A stretch of 64,000 bases of DNA from Cyclina sinensis. Lineage: Eukaryota > Mollusca > Bivalvia > Venerida > Veneridae. Position 1 is the stretch's first letter. Every line of letters starts with the position of its first letter. The notes beneath the pieces were generated by a model. That model was given only the letters and a program-made list of their open reading frames with translations, had not been told where the DNA came from and ran no database searches. The stretch is taken from NCBI GenBank assembly GCA_012932295.1, contig JAAONU010000014.1:17972251-18036250 (forward strand), written 5' to 3'. Of the stretch, positions 61,701 to 64,000 are shown piece by piece. A program made the translations under genes and the position numbers.

Positions 61701-63056
61701 AATGATGGAAAAAGAAAATAACTATGCATAGTATACAATACAATTAGAGAATCTTCAAAAAAAAAATACATGTGACCAATTTGAACAGCAAAGTTGAACT
61801 GCAACCAGCATGAATGATTCCTTCACAGGAAGTAAGAACAGCTTTTTAAAAGCATGTACACATAAGCTCACATAAATCTCAATTTTTTGTATTTATTTTT
61901 CATAAATGAAACGTTTTACAGAACCCCTAAATAGATTAACAAACAACTAGCTTTCAATTGTACTTAAATTTCACTAGCAATCTGCTCGAAATATTCAGAC
62001 AGCTAAAAGTAACAAAAACCATTTATCTATCTTCAAGGAAACTTGAATACATCCTCAAAGTTGCTTTTTCTCTTAGATGATTATTCCTTTAATACAGAAT
62101 CAGAGCTGATTACAGCTCAAGGATAACACTGCCTTTGAGATTGAGAGAAATTCTGGGCTCTTTTACTTACAAACATTTTGGTGGATCATTTGTATCACTA
62201 CAGGAACCACGTCTATTACAGTCAGGTTCTCCAGGGCAGTCTGTGTACTCACAGCCGATACCTCTCCACCCCTTGTTACAGGTGCAGGTTGCTGAGGAAC
62301 TGTCACAGCCTCCTGAAAATCAATGACAAGTTATGCTGGATAAATTGAAAGAATCAACATTGTCTTACTTATTAAATACTTAAGTCAAAAGTAATTATTG
62401 TGTCATTTGCAAGAATTAAAATAAAAATGCTCAAGTAAGATTTTAAATGTTAAGATACAAAGCAACCAATTAAGAAGTTTATTTTCAGTTGTTCCACATC
62501 TGCAGAAGTACACTTTAAATAAATACAGTGTATAGGTATGATTGCTGTGAATGTAAGACAAACTTGAACAGAAGGATAGAACAAAGTAACAGATAACAAG
62601 TAACAAACAAACCTCTTCCACTGCAGTCCAGAGCAAACAGTCCTGGGCATCCAGGTATGTCACAGAGCCTCCCCTTCCAGCCAAGCTCATAGGTGCAATC
62701 ACATCTGCCTGTGACAGGACTGATTATTCCATGTTCTGAGCACTCTGAGTTGCAACCCACACCAGCCCAGCCCTCCTCACACACACAGATACCACTATCC
62801 ATTGGTTTCTGATCTCCATGTAGACAAGGATCATTACAGGCAGGGCCCATCCAGTCCTCGTGACAGTTAACACACTGTGGTGGATTTGTTGACACATTGC
62901 AAGTTCCACGCCCGAAGCAGTTAGGATGGCCAGGACAGTCTGGTATGTGGCAAGCTGCACCCTCCCATCCAGCATCACACATACATATGTGATTTTCAGA
63001 GTCACAGTTACCACGGTTACTGCATTCAACATCAGTCACAGGGTTTCTTGGGCATC
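24112..63056 (-). CDS. Giant EGF / VWD / LamG transmembrane protein gene (whole span, 31 exons, 5'-incomplete)
   Basis: Thirty-one minus-strand exons with GT-AG junctions and compatible phases total about 23.3 kb of CDS. In order the protein has many teneurin-type EGF repeats (CPGxxxxCSGHGxC ... CxCxxGWxGxxC) and an FGYEN-motif region. Next is a cassette [VWD-like, concanavalin/LamG-like, C8-like helical cysteine region, EGF] repeated about nine times. It ends with a transmembrane helix, KKKKKRKSKK and a ~400-residue tail. Exon 1 here begins in phase 1 after an acceptor, so signal peptide and first exons lie beyond 64000. VWDE proteins share VWD and EGF domains but not this LamG cassette, so no symbol is given. 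A large surface adhesion or receptor role is inferred. About 27 single-base frame breaks occur, so it is either uncorrected sequence or a decaying gene. Confidence 0.85.
26140..28340 (-). CDS. Exon 30: LamG8 end, C8-like 8, EGF, VWD9, LamG9
   Basis: Acceptor TTTTCAG, donor GTAGAA, phase 1-1. LamG8 ends with FEGYIDEVRIWSRPHNPTII. C8-like 8 (CQTLMSNFSGAVAGSSVELL) and EGF with CECHPRHY ... CDRCSQHWVGNDC follow. That EGF carries an unusual insertion of about 24 residues before CDRC. VWD9 has MIYGSYITSFDGISYTHIVP and NQGLLGSADGSW; LamG9 has GGYALSLAGEQYFTV. Two surplus bases, near 26757 and 26180, break the frame. Removing both fits the phases and gives GQFS-SGGYALSL. Confidence 0.86.
28341..29321. 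other. Intron between exons 29 and 30
   Basis: AT-rich, with runs of T and A. I see no exon or classified repeat. Confidence 0.4.
29322..34548 (-). CDS. Exon 29: 5.2-kb exon with VWD6-8 cassettes
   Basis: Acceptor TTAACAG, donor GTAAAT. Order: C8-like 5 (completing exon 28), EGF (CLCDNGYWNATCEAICPGGA), VWD6 (GSIYTLDGLSYAVKTQGELI), LamG6 (FDGSIENFMVWNILV), C8-like 6, EGF (CACFYGYYGSSCNGICPGGS), VWD7 (YYMTFEGQQISF; GVFGACDGNGKDY), LamG7 (FVGEIDEFAVWKDPI), C8-like 7, EGF (CICYYGYYGVNCDGVCPGGA), VWD8 and the first half of LamG8. About 2.6 kb (30632-33244) is open without interruption. Six single-base breaks lie near 33241, 30635, 30511, 29970, 29755 and 29480. Four act as insertions and two as deletions, and their sum fits the exon phases. 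Confidence 0.87.
34822..34875 (+). repeat. Head fragment of a core-repeat element
   Basis: AACAAGAGGGCTATAGTGGC followed by CCTCTATCACCCACCT matches the head of element A. It lies in the intron between exons 28 and 29 without core or tail. Confidence 0.6.
34896..35196 (-). CDS. Exon 28: linker with two furin-type sites
   Basis: Acceptor GTTTCAG, donor GTAAGT, 99 codons. Between DGYMELDEEKSKFPKTQTRM and the C8-like start IYSYNTFCDSVFNGAMSTLA lie two basic sites: VARKRRDV (codons at 35027-35038) and HQRKKRQDV (34967-34978). Both fit R-X-K/R-R, the furin consensus, and the flanks are polar and probably flexible. This is the only such exon seen. Cleavage would leave VWD1-5/LamG1-5 on one chain and the membrane-bound cassettes on another. 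Confidence 0.87.
34967..34978 (-). other. Furin-type cleavage motif RKKR
   Basis: RKKR followed by Gln-Asp in exon 28, immediately before the C8-like cysteine region. Confidence 0.6.
35027..35038 (-). other. Furin-type cleavage motif RKRR
   Basis: RKRR followed by Asp in exon 28, in an extracellular, probably exposed linker. A second site (RKKR) lies 16 residues downstream. Confidence 0.6.
35330..35612 (+). repeat. Tail fragment of a core-repeat element
   Basis: AAGTTTCATCAACTTTGG and CACAAAAGCTCACCATGTAC match the end portion of element A-type repeats. It lies in the intron between exons 27 and 28. Confidence 0.5.
35749..35870 (-). CDS. Exon 27: tail of LamG-like domain 5
   Basis: Acceptor TTCATAG, donor GTACGT. 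The alternative donor GTAAAA four bases on would make a stop with exon 28, so GTACGT is chosen. It encodes YLDATTVAALFKMPITLVKN, YLSESKIEFYYYDFDDEAFY. The frame is intact; exon 28 follows as SDGYMELDE. Confidence 0.82.
36125..36669 (-). CDS. Exon 26: LamG-like domain 5
   Basis: Acceptor ATTTCAG, donor GTAAGA, phase 0 in and 2 out. After CSANSDFSAEYFIDKTDVKD and CCNSASASVTSF it carries a LamG/concanavalin fold: VTISFYLKTCTGCNGVIFSY, WDTGIQLLDNIWYQIVLGYS and SFVGCYDSLGFASR. The frame is intact throughout 181 codons. Confidence 0.87.
36885..37319 (-). CDS. Exon 25: core of VWD-like domain 5
   Basis: Acceptor ATTTCAG, donor GTAAGT, 145 codons, phase 0-0, no break. It encodes IRQNLIKKKGKQILVVDKVF, VNGQRWKKETQQDKTMGDMV and TTGLCNYVPTSADYLITKDY. 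The TGLCNY matches the GLCGN region of VWD only loosely, so this copy has diverged. Confidence 0.85.
37707..45296 (-). CDS. Exon 24: 7.6-kb exon with four and a half VWD-LamG-C8-EGF cassettes
   Basis: Acceptor TTTTTCAG, donor GTAGGT. Contents in order: rest of VWD1 (GLLGACDLDQTNDF), LamG1 (FDGYVDDFAVWKSAL), C8-like 1, EGF; VWD2 from 43540 (YCNMFDGQAFNMRRPGEYLL; GLLGNCNQNMNDDF), LamG2 (FNGFIGTLRIWNIYL), C8-like 2, EGF; weaker VWD3 with LamG3 (FSGEIDDVLVFKDDQ) and EGF; VWD4, LamG4, C8-like 4, EGF (38180-37940); and the start of VWD5. About fourteen single-base frame breaks occur, for example near 45265, 44705, 44607, 42165, 41320, 40965, 40385, 39332 and 39288. One in-frame TGA sits at 39481-39483. 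Long blocks are open (42224-43639, 37707-39191). No internal intron is needed: every break continues into the same domain. Confidence 0.86.
45740..45894 (-). CDS. Exon 23: start of VWD-like domain 1
   Basis: Acceptor GTTATAG, donor GTAAAC, phase 1 in and 0 out. It encodes DWHVGMIYGFGNCQTYDGTK and YDCNSFGQYLVSS. The CxTYDGxxYxxxxxGxYL signature is the first strand block of a von Willebrand factor type D domain. The frame is intact and the domain continues in exon 24. Confidence 0.88.
46134..46365 (-). CDS. Exon 22: paired EGF modules leading into the first VWD
   Basis: Acceptor TAATAG, donor GTAGCT, phase 0 in and 1 out. It reads CKCQHGYFAEACRQECPGGS, CYGKGTCIETTGECLCDLGS and CTDGWFGSDC. The CxCxxGYxGxxCxxxCPGG opening is repeated in front of every VWD-like domain downstream, so this exon starts the cassette series. 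Confidence 0.88.
46936..47056 (-). CDS. Exon 21: rest of the FGYEN-motif region
   Basis: Acceptor GTTTCAG, donor GTAAGT, one base in, phase 0 out, 40 codons: PANITEIREYKWDIITMNVN and then CSDSPTL. The Trp-containing strand probably closes the module begun in exon 20. The frame is intact. Confidence 0.8.
47754..48045 (-). CDS. Exon 20: FGYEN-motif region
   Basis: Acceptor TTCCAG, donor GTAAGA, phase 1 in and 2 out, 96 full codons. After FVGPYCDIECTDDQGYFVN the cysteine-rich pattern stops. The motifs HYKAWFGYENPNPNNVYI and LPTTKFIPGFVKYSFSAG follow. The Ala-Trp-Phe-Gly-Tyr-x-Asn core with a later Pro-Gly is like a beta-sandwich module that often flanks VWD or EGF arrays, but I cannot name the family. 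The frame is intact. Confidence 0.84.
48478..48598 (-). CDS. Exon 19: last upstream EGF module, one frame break
   Basis: Acceptor TTTTAG, donor GTATGT. It encodes GSTCECYDDDTNGHWINPET, then after a surplus base near 48531 PDCLKGWNKPTCTDCAS. Removing one base restores phase 1-1 and the cysteine pattern. It joins exon 20 as CASN-FVGPYC. Confidence 0.8.
48669..48932 (+). repeat. tRNA-derived SINE in an intron
   Basis: The head has GTTGCCGAGTGTTTTGTGCA and a canonical B box GGTTCGATTCC at 48721-48731. A body with ATTTCCCAGGACTGGGTGG, TGGCCTAGACTGGGGATC and CATCATGGGCTCTTCTGG follows. It lies in the intron between exons 18 and 19 on the strand opposite to the gene. It is not a working tRNA, since the anticodon arm does not pair well and a long body follows. 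Confidence 0.8.
49200..49388 (-). CDS. Exon 18: laminin-like EGF modules
   Basis: Acceptor ATTTCAG, donor GTATTT, phase 1-1. It reads ECLLLQGTNAPQCICNHGFT, GDACETCVPNFAGDNCERCR and DGYIGYNTTCDVICVHGFAT. The CETCxxxxxGxxCxxC spacing resembles laminin-type EGF more than the upstream repeats. The frame is intact. Confidence 0.88.
49712..49858 (-). CDS. Exon 17: EGF module
   Basis: Acceptor AATCAG, donor GTAAGT, phase 1-1. It encodes DPDCSNFGTCTRNRDLGTSV, CICEPGFQGDDCSQYVC and FCNGN. It joins exon 18 as NGNG-ECLL. The frame is intact. Confidence 0.86.
50186..50244 (-). CDS. Exon 16: 59-bp EGF half-module with one frame break
   Basis: Acceptor GTTTAG, donor GTACTG. It encodes TCNCSEGYKGDYCELLDCP. 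The last codons read TGT CCC AG, whereas exon 17 needs phase 1 (CPG-DPDC), so one C in the CCC run is surplus. The frame and phase agree once it is dropped. Being so small, it is placed by context. Confidence 0.75.
50660..51243. mobile_element. Core-repeat element D inside an intron
   Basis: Left end GGAGCATTATATGCCTGAAG and right end TCCCCTTCAGGCATATAA form an inverted terminal pair. Inside are about two and a half units of ~150 bp with CTGACCCCAAAATGTATAGG and GGTCATCCACTCAATGTGTG, then a CAGACAGATGGACAGATGGA stretch. The design matches elements A-C. Confidence 0.75.
51279..51487 (-). CDS. Exon 15: EGF modules
   Basis: Acceptor TAAACAG, donor GTAACT, phase 1 in and 0 out. It encodes GDCDGANYWPPKCVNC, GPECQYDCIHGIEYPTFSSY, CKCDPCYDDSECSIECNGVG and ends NGTR. 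The frame is intact. A core-repeat element abuts the donor side at about 51240. Confidence 0.88.
51799..51961 (-). CDS. Exon 14: EGF module with one frame break
   Basis: Acceptor ACTGTAG, donor GTATAT. It encodes DFCETKGCPGTGKSCSGHGI and CTCNTGWTAAGC, then, after one surplus base near 51837, VLDCPGTPDCNNR. With that base removed, the length fits phase 1 at both ends and the usual DCPGTPDC motif is restored. The extra base looks like a sequence error. Confidence 0.82.
52338..52853 (-). CDS. Exon 13: EGF repeat exon (516 bp)
   Basis: Acceptor TCTACAG, donor GTTAGT, phase 1-1, 171 full codons. It contains NCVCQSKCQRSSDNCYSICS, CPGIGKSCSGHGICVQGEC, CHIPDCPGTPDCGGHGTC and CQCDPCYTGAACNKICAGFG. 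The frame is intact. Confidence 0.9.
53258..53446 (-). CDS. Exon 12: EGF modules
   Basis: Acceptor TCTGCAG, donor GTATGT, phase 1-1, 189 bp. It reads ECTCDTYWIGEGCWTAECPN, CSGHGQC and CTNCDQGWIGPECNTRCYGK. The frame is intact and it joins exon 13 as MDSG-NCVCQ. Confidence 0.89.
53687..54202 (-). CDS. Exon 11: EGF repeat exon (516 bp)
   Basis: Acceptor TTGTAG, donor GTAAGA, phase 1-1, 171 full codons. It has CGFEGYRGDYCERKECPGYG, CLCEPGWIGSGCHIAKC, CECDPCYTGVECNTECSGRG and CPGTNGNDCSGHGHC. Its length and phase equal those of exon 13, with the same CDPCYTG unit in each. Confidence 0.9.
54628..54740 (-). CDS. Exon 10: EGF module
   Basis: The acceptor CCTGAAG has an A where C or T is more common. 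The donor is GTATGT. One base in, phase 1 out. It encodes CYHGVENPDDFTCICEDCYS, GVECDKLCNDHGNCTAK. The join to exon 11 gives AKGICDCGF. Confidence 0.84.
54970..55207 (-). CDS. Exon 9: EGF modules
   Basis: Acceptor TATGCAG, a less usual donor GTTTGA, phase 1 in and 2 out. It encodes DQCNVIGCPGWPENCMGHGT, CTCDQGWKGNGCHIPDCDCN and CYDCAPPYIGDKCQF. It joins exon 10 as CQFR-CYHG. The frame is intact. Confidence 0.88.
55747..55833 (-). CDS. Exon 8: small EGF exon with a duplicated acceptor
   Basis: Acceptor TTTTCAG, donor GTTTGT, phase 1-1, 28 full codons: ISCHTTCNNHGECDTDGSC and ICDFNLGYK. The acceptor and first half of the exon are tandemly duplicated just upstream (55853-55905), giving a second AG that would start the same sequence. 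From the distal acceptor the frame runs into intron unless a GTATGA after CATG is used, so the proximal site is the plausible one. Confidence 0.82.
55800..55905. repeat. 53-bp tandem duplication across the exon 8 acceptor
   Basis: The units 55800-55852 and 55853-55905 are nearly identical (CCATGATTGTTGCAAGTTGT onward). Each contains the 3' splice site and the start of exon 8. The near-identity suggests a recent event. Confidence 0.9.
56216..56365 (-). CDS. Exon 7: EGF module
   Basis: Acceptor CTTTAG, donor GTAAAT, phase 1-1. It encodes RGTCIFNEELESGVCVCNED, WVGDRCQFPCVNGTNHGDGI and CKCYRTCDT. It has no ORF long enough to stand out and was placed by splice sites, phase and cysteine spacing. 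Confidence 0.85.
56430..57155. mobile_element. MITE-like element in an intron
   Basis: Left end TACTGTAAAAGTGGATATTT and the inverse of the right end (TTGTATAAGTGGTAAAGTTT) share GTA--AGTGG--A. GCGATTTT/TTCGCG words lie inside each end. No coding is seen. It is in the intron between exons 6 and 7, and a related end occurs at 11390-11490. Confidence 0.45.
57491..57649 (-). CDS. Exon 6: EGF module
   Basis: Acceptor GTTTTAG, donor GTATGT, phase 1-1. It reads NAYRGKLCEDDGCPGSDRAC, CVCNSGWKGDDCNTAKCPED and CNG, continuing in exon 7 as GRGTC. The frame is intact. Confidence 0.88.
57970..58147 (-). CDS. Exon 5: EGF modules
   Basis: Acceptor ATTATTAG, donor GTATGT, 59 codons plus one base. It contains GWFGPDCDKKCENGTVTLNN, CVCKPCYNGDRCQLECSDHG and CDPTGQECVCFDQP. 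The frame is intact. Confidence 0.88.
58602..58723 (-). CDS. Exon 4: EGF module
   Basis: Acceptor CTACAG, donor GTAAGT, phase 1 in and 0 out. It encodes WTGDGCEIPDCGYGACYIKE and then CVCNWEN. It joins exon 3 (CTCLPG-WTGDGC) and exon 5 (NWEN-GWFGPDC) exactly in frame. Confidence 0.88.
59072..59778 (-). CDS. Exon 3: long EGF-repeat exon (707 bp)
   Basis: Acceptor ATGCTAG and donor GTAAAG, one base in and phase 1 out, 235 full codons without a stop. At least six EGF units are visible, including CMDGWFGEACEEPCVHG, CDPGWAGLNCDAEC, CHCDIGWWGRVCDIPGCPG and CKCDSCYSGKGCNLEC. Some units use the CDxCYxGxxC spacing seen in exons 11, 13 and 15. This is the longest EGF exon here. Confidence 0.9.
59890..61684 (+). 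mobile_element. Non-autonomous pogo/Tigger-like DNA transposon
   Basis: Terminal repeats CCGTATATACTCGCTTATAA (890-913 side) and its inverse at 61661-61684 match over 24 bp with one mismatch and are flanked by TA, the target duplication of Tc1/mariner/pogo elements. Subterminal GCGTCTTATAAGCG words repeat inside both ends. Two tandem internal copies of ~223 bp (60722-60944, 60945-61166) each keep a relic of a helix-turn-helix (IADTAVGVSEKMVR-DW) like that at the N-terminus of pogo/CENP-B-type transposases. The catalytic domain is missing. It lies in the intron between exons 2 and 3. Confidence 0.82.
60772..60846 (+). pseudogene. Relic of a pogo-type transposase DNA-binding helix
   Basis: The 24 codons before a stop include TAVGVSEKMVRDWQSKQS. 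GVSEKxVRDW is typical of the first helix-turn-helix of pogo/Tigger/Jerky transposases. No upstream Met in frame and no DDE domain follow. A second, slightly different copy lies 223 bp downstream. Confidence 0.65.
61685..62170. other. Intron remainder between the transposon and exon 2
   Basis: No gene or clear repeat recognised. Confidence 0.4.
62171..62312 (-). CDS. Exon 2: EGF module
   Basis: Acceptor TTTTCAG, donor GTAAGT, phase 1 in and phase 2 out. It encodes GCDSSSATCTCNKGWRGIGC and then DCPGEPDCNRRGSCSDTNDP, ending PKC plus two bases. The split codon joins exon 3 to give PPKCFCMDGWFGEAC. The frame is intact. Confidence 0.86.
62613..63056 (-). CDS. Exon 1 in window: four to five EGF modules
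   Basis: 148 codons, phase 1 at both ends, acceptor ATAAAG and donor GTTTGT. It opens with GCPRNPVTDVECSNRGNCDS and carries CHIPDCPGHPNCFGRGTC, CVNCHEDWMGPAC and CDIPGCPGLFALDCSGRG. The alternation of CxCxxGWxGxxC and DCPGxPDCxGxGxC is the teneurin/tenascin EGF type. The frame is intact. Nothing exon-like is seen between this exon and the window's right edge. Confidence 0.88.
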
Positions 63057-63275
63057 CTTTATAATTTAAAAGGATGAGAACATAGTTATTTTTTCTTGAT
63101 AACTTCATTCAATTTCATAAGATCAAAAATCAACAGTATTTTGATGACATTTTTTAAGGTTTAAACACATGCAGTAAATTAGCTACCTAGTCAACATTTT
63201 AAAATCTGTAATAATTTTTGAAAAATAAAAAAGTAGTTACTAATAAGTTACTAATTCAAAGACATAGTTTTTTCT

Positions 63276-63301
63276 GAAGTGCTGTAATATTACAGCACTT
63301 C
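63276..63301. repeat. Perfect 26-bp palindrome
   Basis: GAAGTGCTGTAAT followed by its exact reverse complement, with no loop. It lies in the intron upstream of exon 1 and abuts the element at 63304-63970. Confidence 0.85.
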
Positions 63302-63303
63302 GG

Positions 63304-63970
63304 GTGATATAAAATCTTGGCAGGTAATATACCCACATATATCACTCAAAAACCCAAATAATAATTTTATTACCCTTCCCCTGCCGAGTAAGACGATTTT
63401 AAAATAAATCATTGCTGTTTCAAATAAAACGTTGAAATAACATGCCCTTCAGGGTACCCCTTCACGGCAAAATGACGTCACAACATAATTTGTGCTGGCG
63501 AAAAGCGGTATTTTCCCAGAAGTGATATGTTTGTTTGAATATTAAATATATATCTTTAATGAAAGCCATAAATTTGGGCTAATATTTTCGCGCATTCAGT
63601 ACAGATTATTTTCTTAAACTTTTTAAAAATTTTATCTCAATAGTTCGTCTCTAGATCTACATGAAGTATTTGCTATCGTACATAACAAATGTAAACAAAA
63701 GAAAAGGAGCAGTCTGTTGAAGACACTTTTGTGATTAATATCAAGGTTTGGCGAGGTCATATTTGTTTCAAATACTGATTAGAATATTTATCATTACTCT
63801 ATTCTGGTAAATATATTGTATTTGACAATTAAAAAGTGCTTGTATATCGGAATTTACACTTTACAACATCGAACTGTACGCGCATCCTCACAACGCATGT
63901 TGTTTACAACATGGGGTACCCAAAGGGGAAATTTAATGTGTATATTACCTGTCTGGCTCGGTAATATCAA
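63304..63970. mobile_element. MITE-like element with ~33-bp terminal inverted repeats
   Basis: The left end (63304-63336) holds GTGATATA...GGCAGGTAATATAC. The right end (63938-63970), inverted, reads TTGATATT...GACAGGTAATATACAC. The interior is AT-rich, non-coding and contains GGGTACC words near both ends. It falls in the intron at the right edge of the window. Confidence 0.55.
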
Positions 63971-64000
63971 TTTCTTTTGACGGATCAATAGCCAATCAAA

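Overview
This window is eukaryotic nuclear DNA, most likely from a bivalve mollusc. It is AT-rich and full of interspersed repeats. The genes are split by canonical GT-AG introns. Several repeats open with a GGGCCATGATGGCCC-like palindrome and close with a CTCAGGTGAGCT-like tail, a type I associate with bivalve genomes. The species cannot be fixed from sequence alone. Left edge (1-2.6 kb): two tiny minus-strand exons (2465-2499 and 2332-2368) encode the start of a PWWP domain (MASKLQIGDLVW / AKMKSFPAWPGK). This is probably the 5' end of a GLYR1/N-PAC-like nucleosome-binding gene that runs off the left edge. A long foldback repeat sits in the visible part of its second intron. Repeat zone (2.6-23.2 kb): I find no host gene. 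The zone holds tRNA-derived SINEs, an APE-type LINE fragment, a 2.35-kb long inverted repeat, a ~1.45-kb minisatellite of 43-bp units, and three neighbouring elements with cores of ~143-160-bp tandem units. Gene zone (23.2-63.06 kb, minus strand): one giant gene fills the rest. I place 31 coding exons, about 23.3 kb of CDS (~7,780 codons). The 5' end lies beyond the right edge. The encoded protein starts, within this window, with many teneurin/tenascin-type EGF repeats on small exons. An unfamiliar FGYEN-motif region follows. Then comes a cassette [VWD-like, LamG-like, C8-like cysteine region, EGF] repeated about nine times and carried mostly by exons of 7.6, 5.2 and 2.2 kb. It ends with a transmembrane helix, a lysine-rich stop-transfer stretch and a ~400-residue low-complexity cytoplasmic tail. 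Two furin-type sites lie on one exon in the middle of the ectodomain. The whole reads as a cell-surface or matrix adhesion/receptor-type protein that may be cut into two chains, but no function is proved. The frame is broken at roughly 27 places, nearly all single-base indels. Uncorrected assembly errors explain this best, though gene decay cannot be excluded. A pogo-like DNA transposon, a SINE, a bivalve-type core-repeat element and MITE-like elements lie in its introns.
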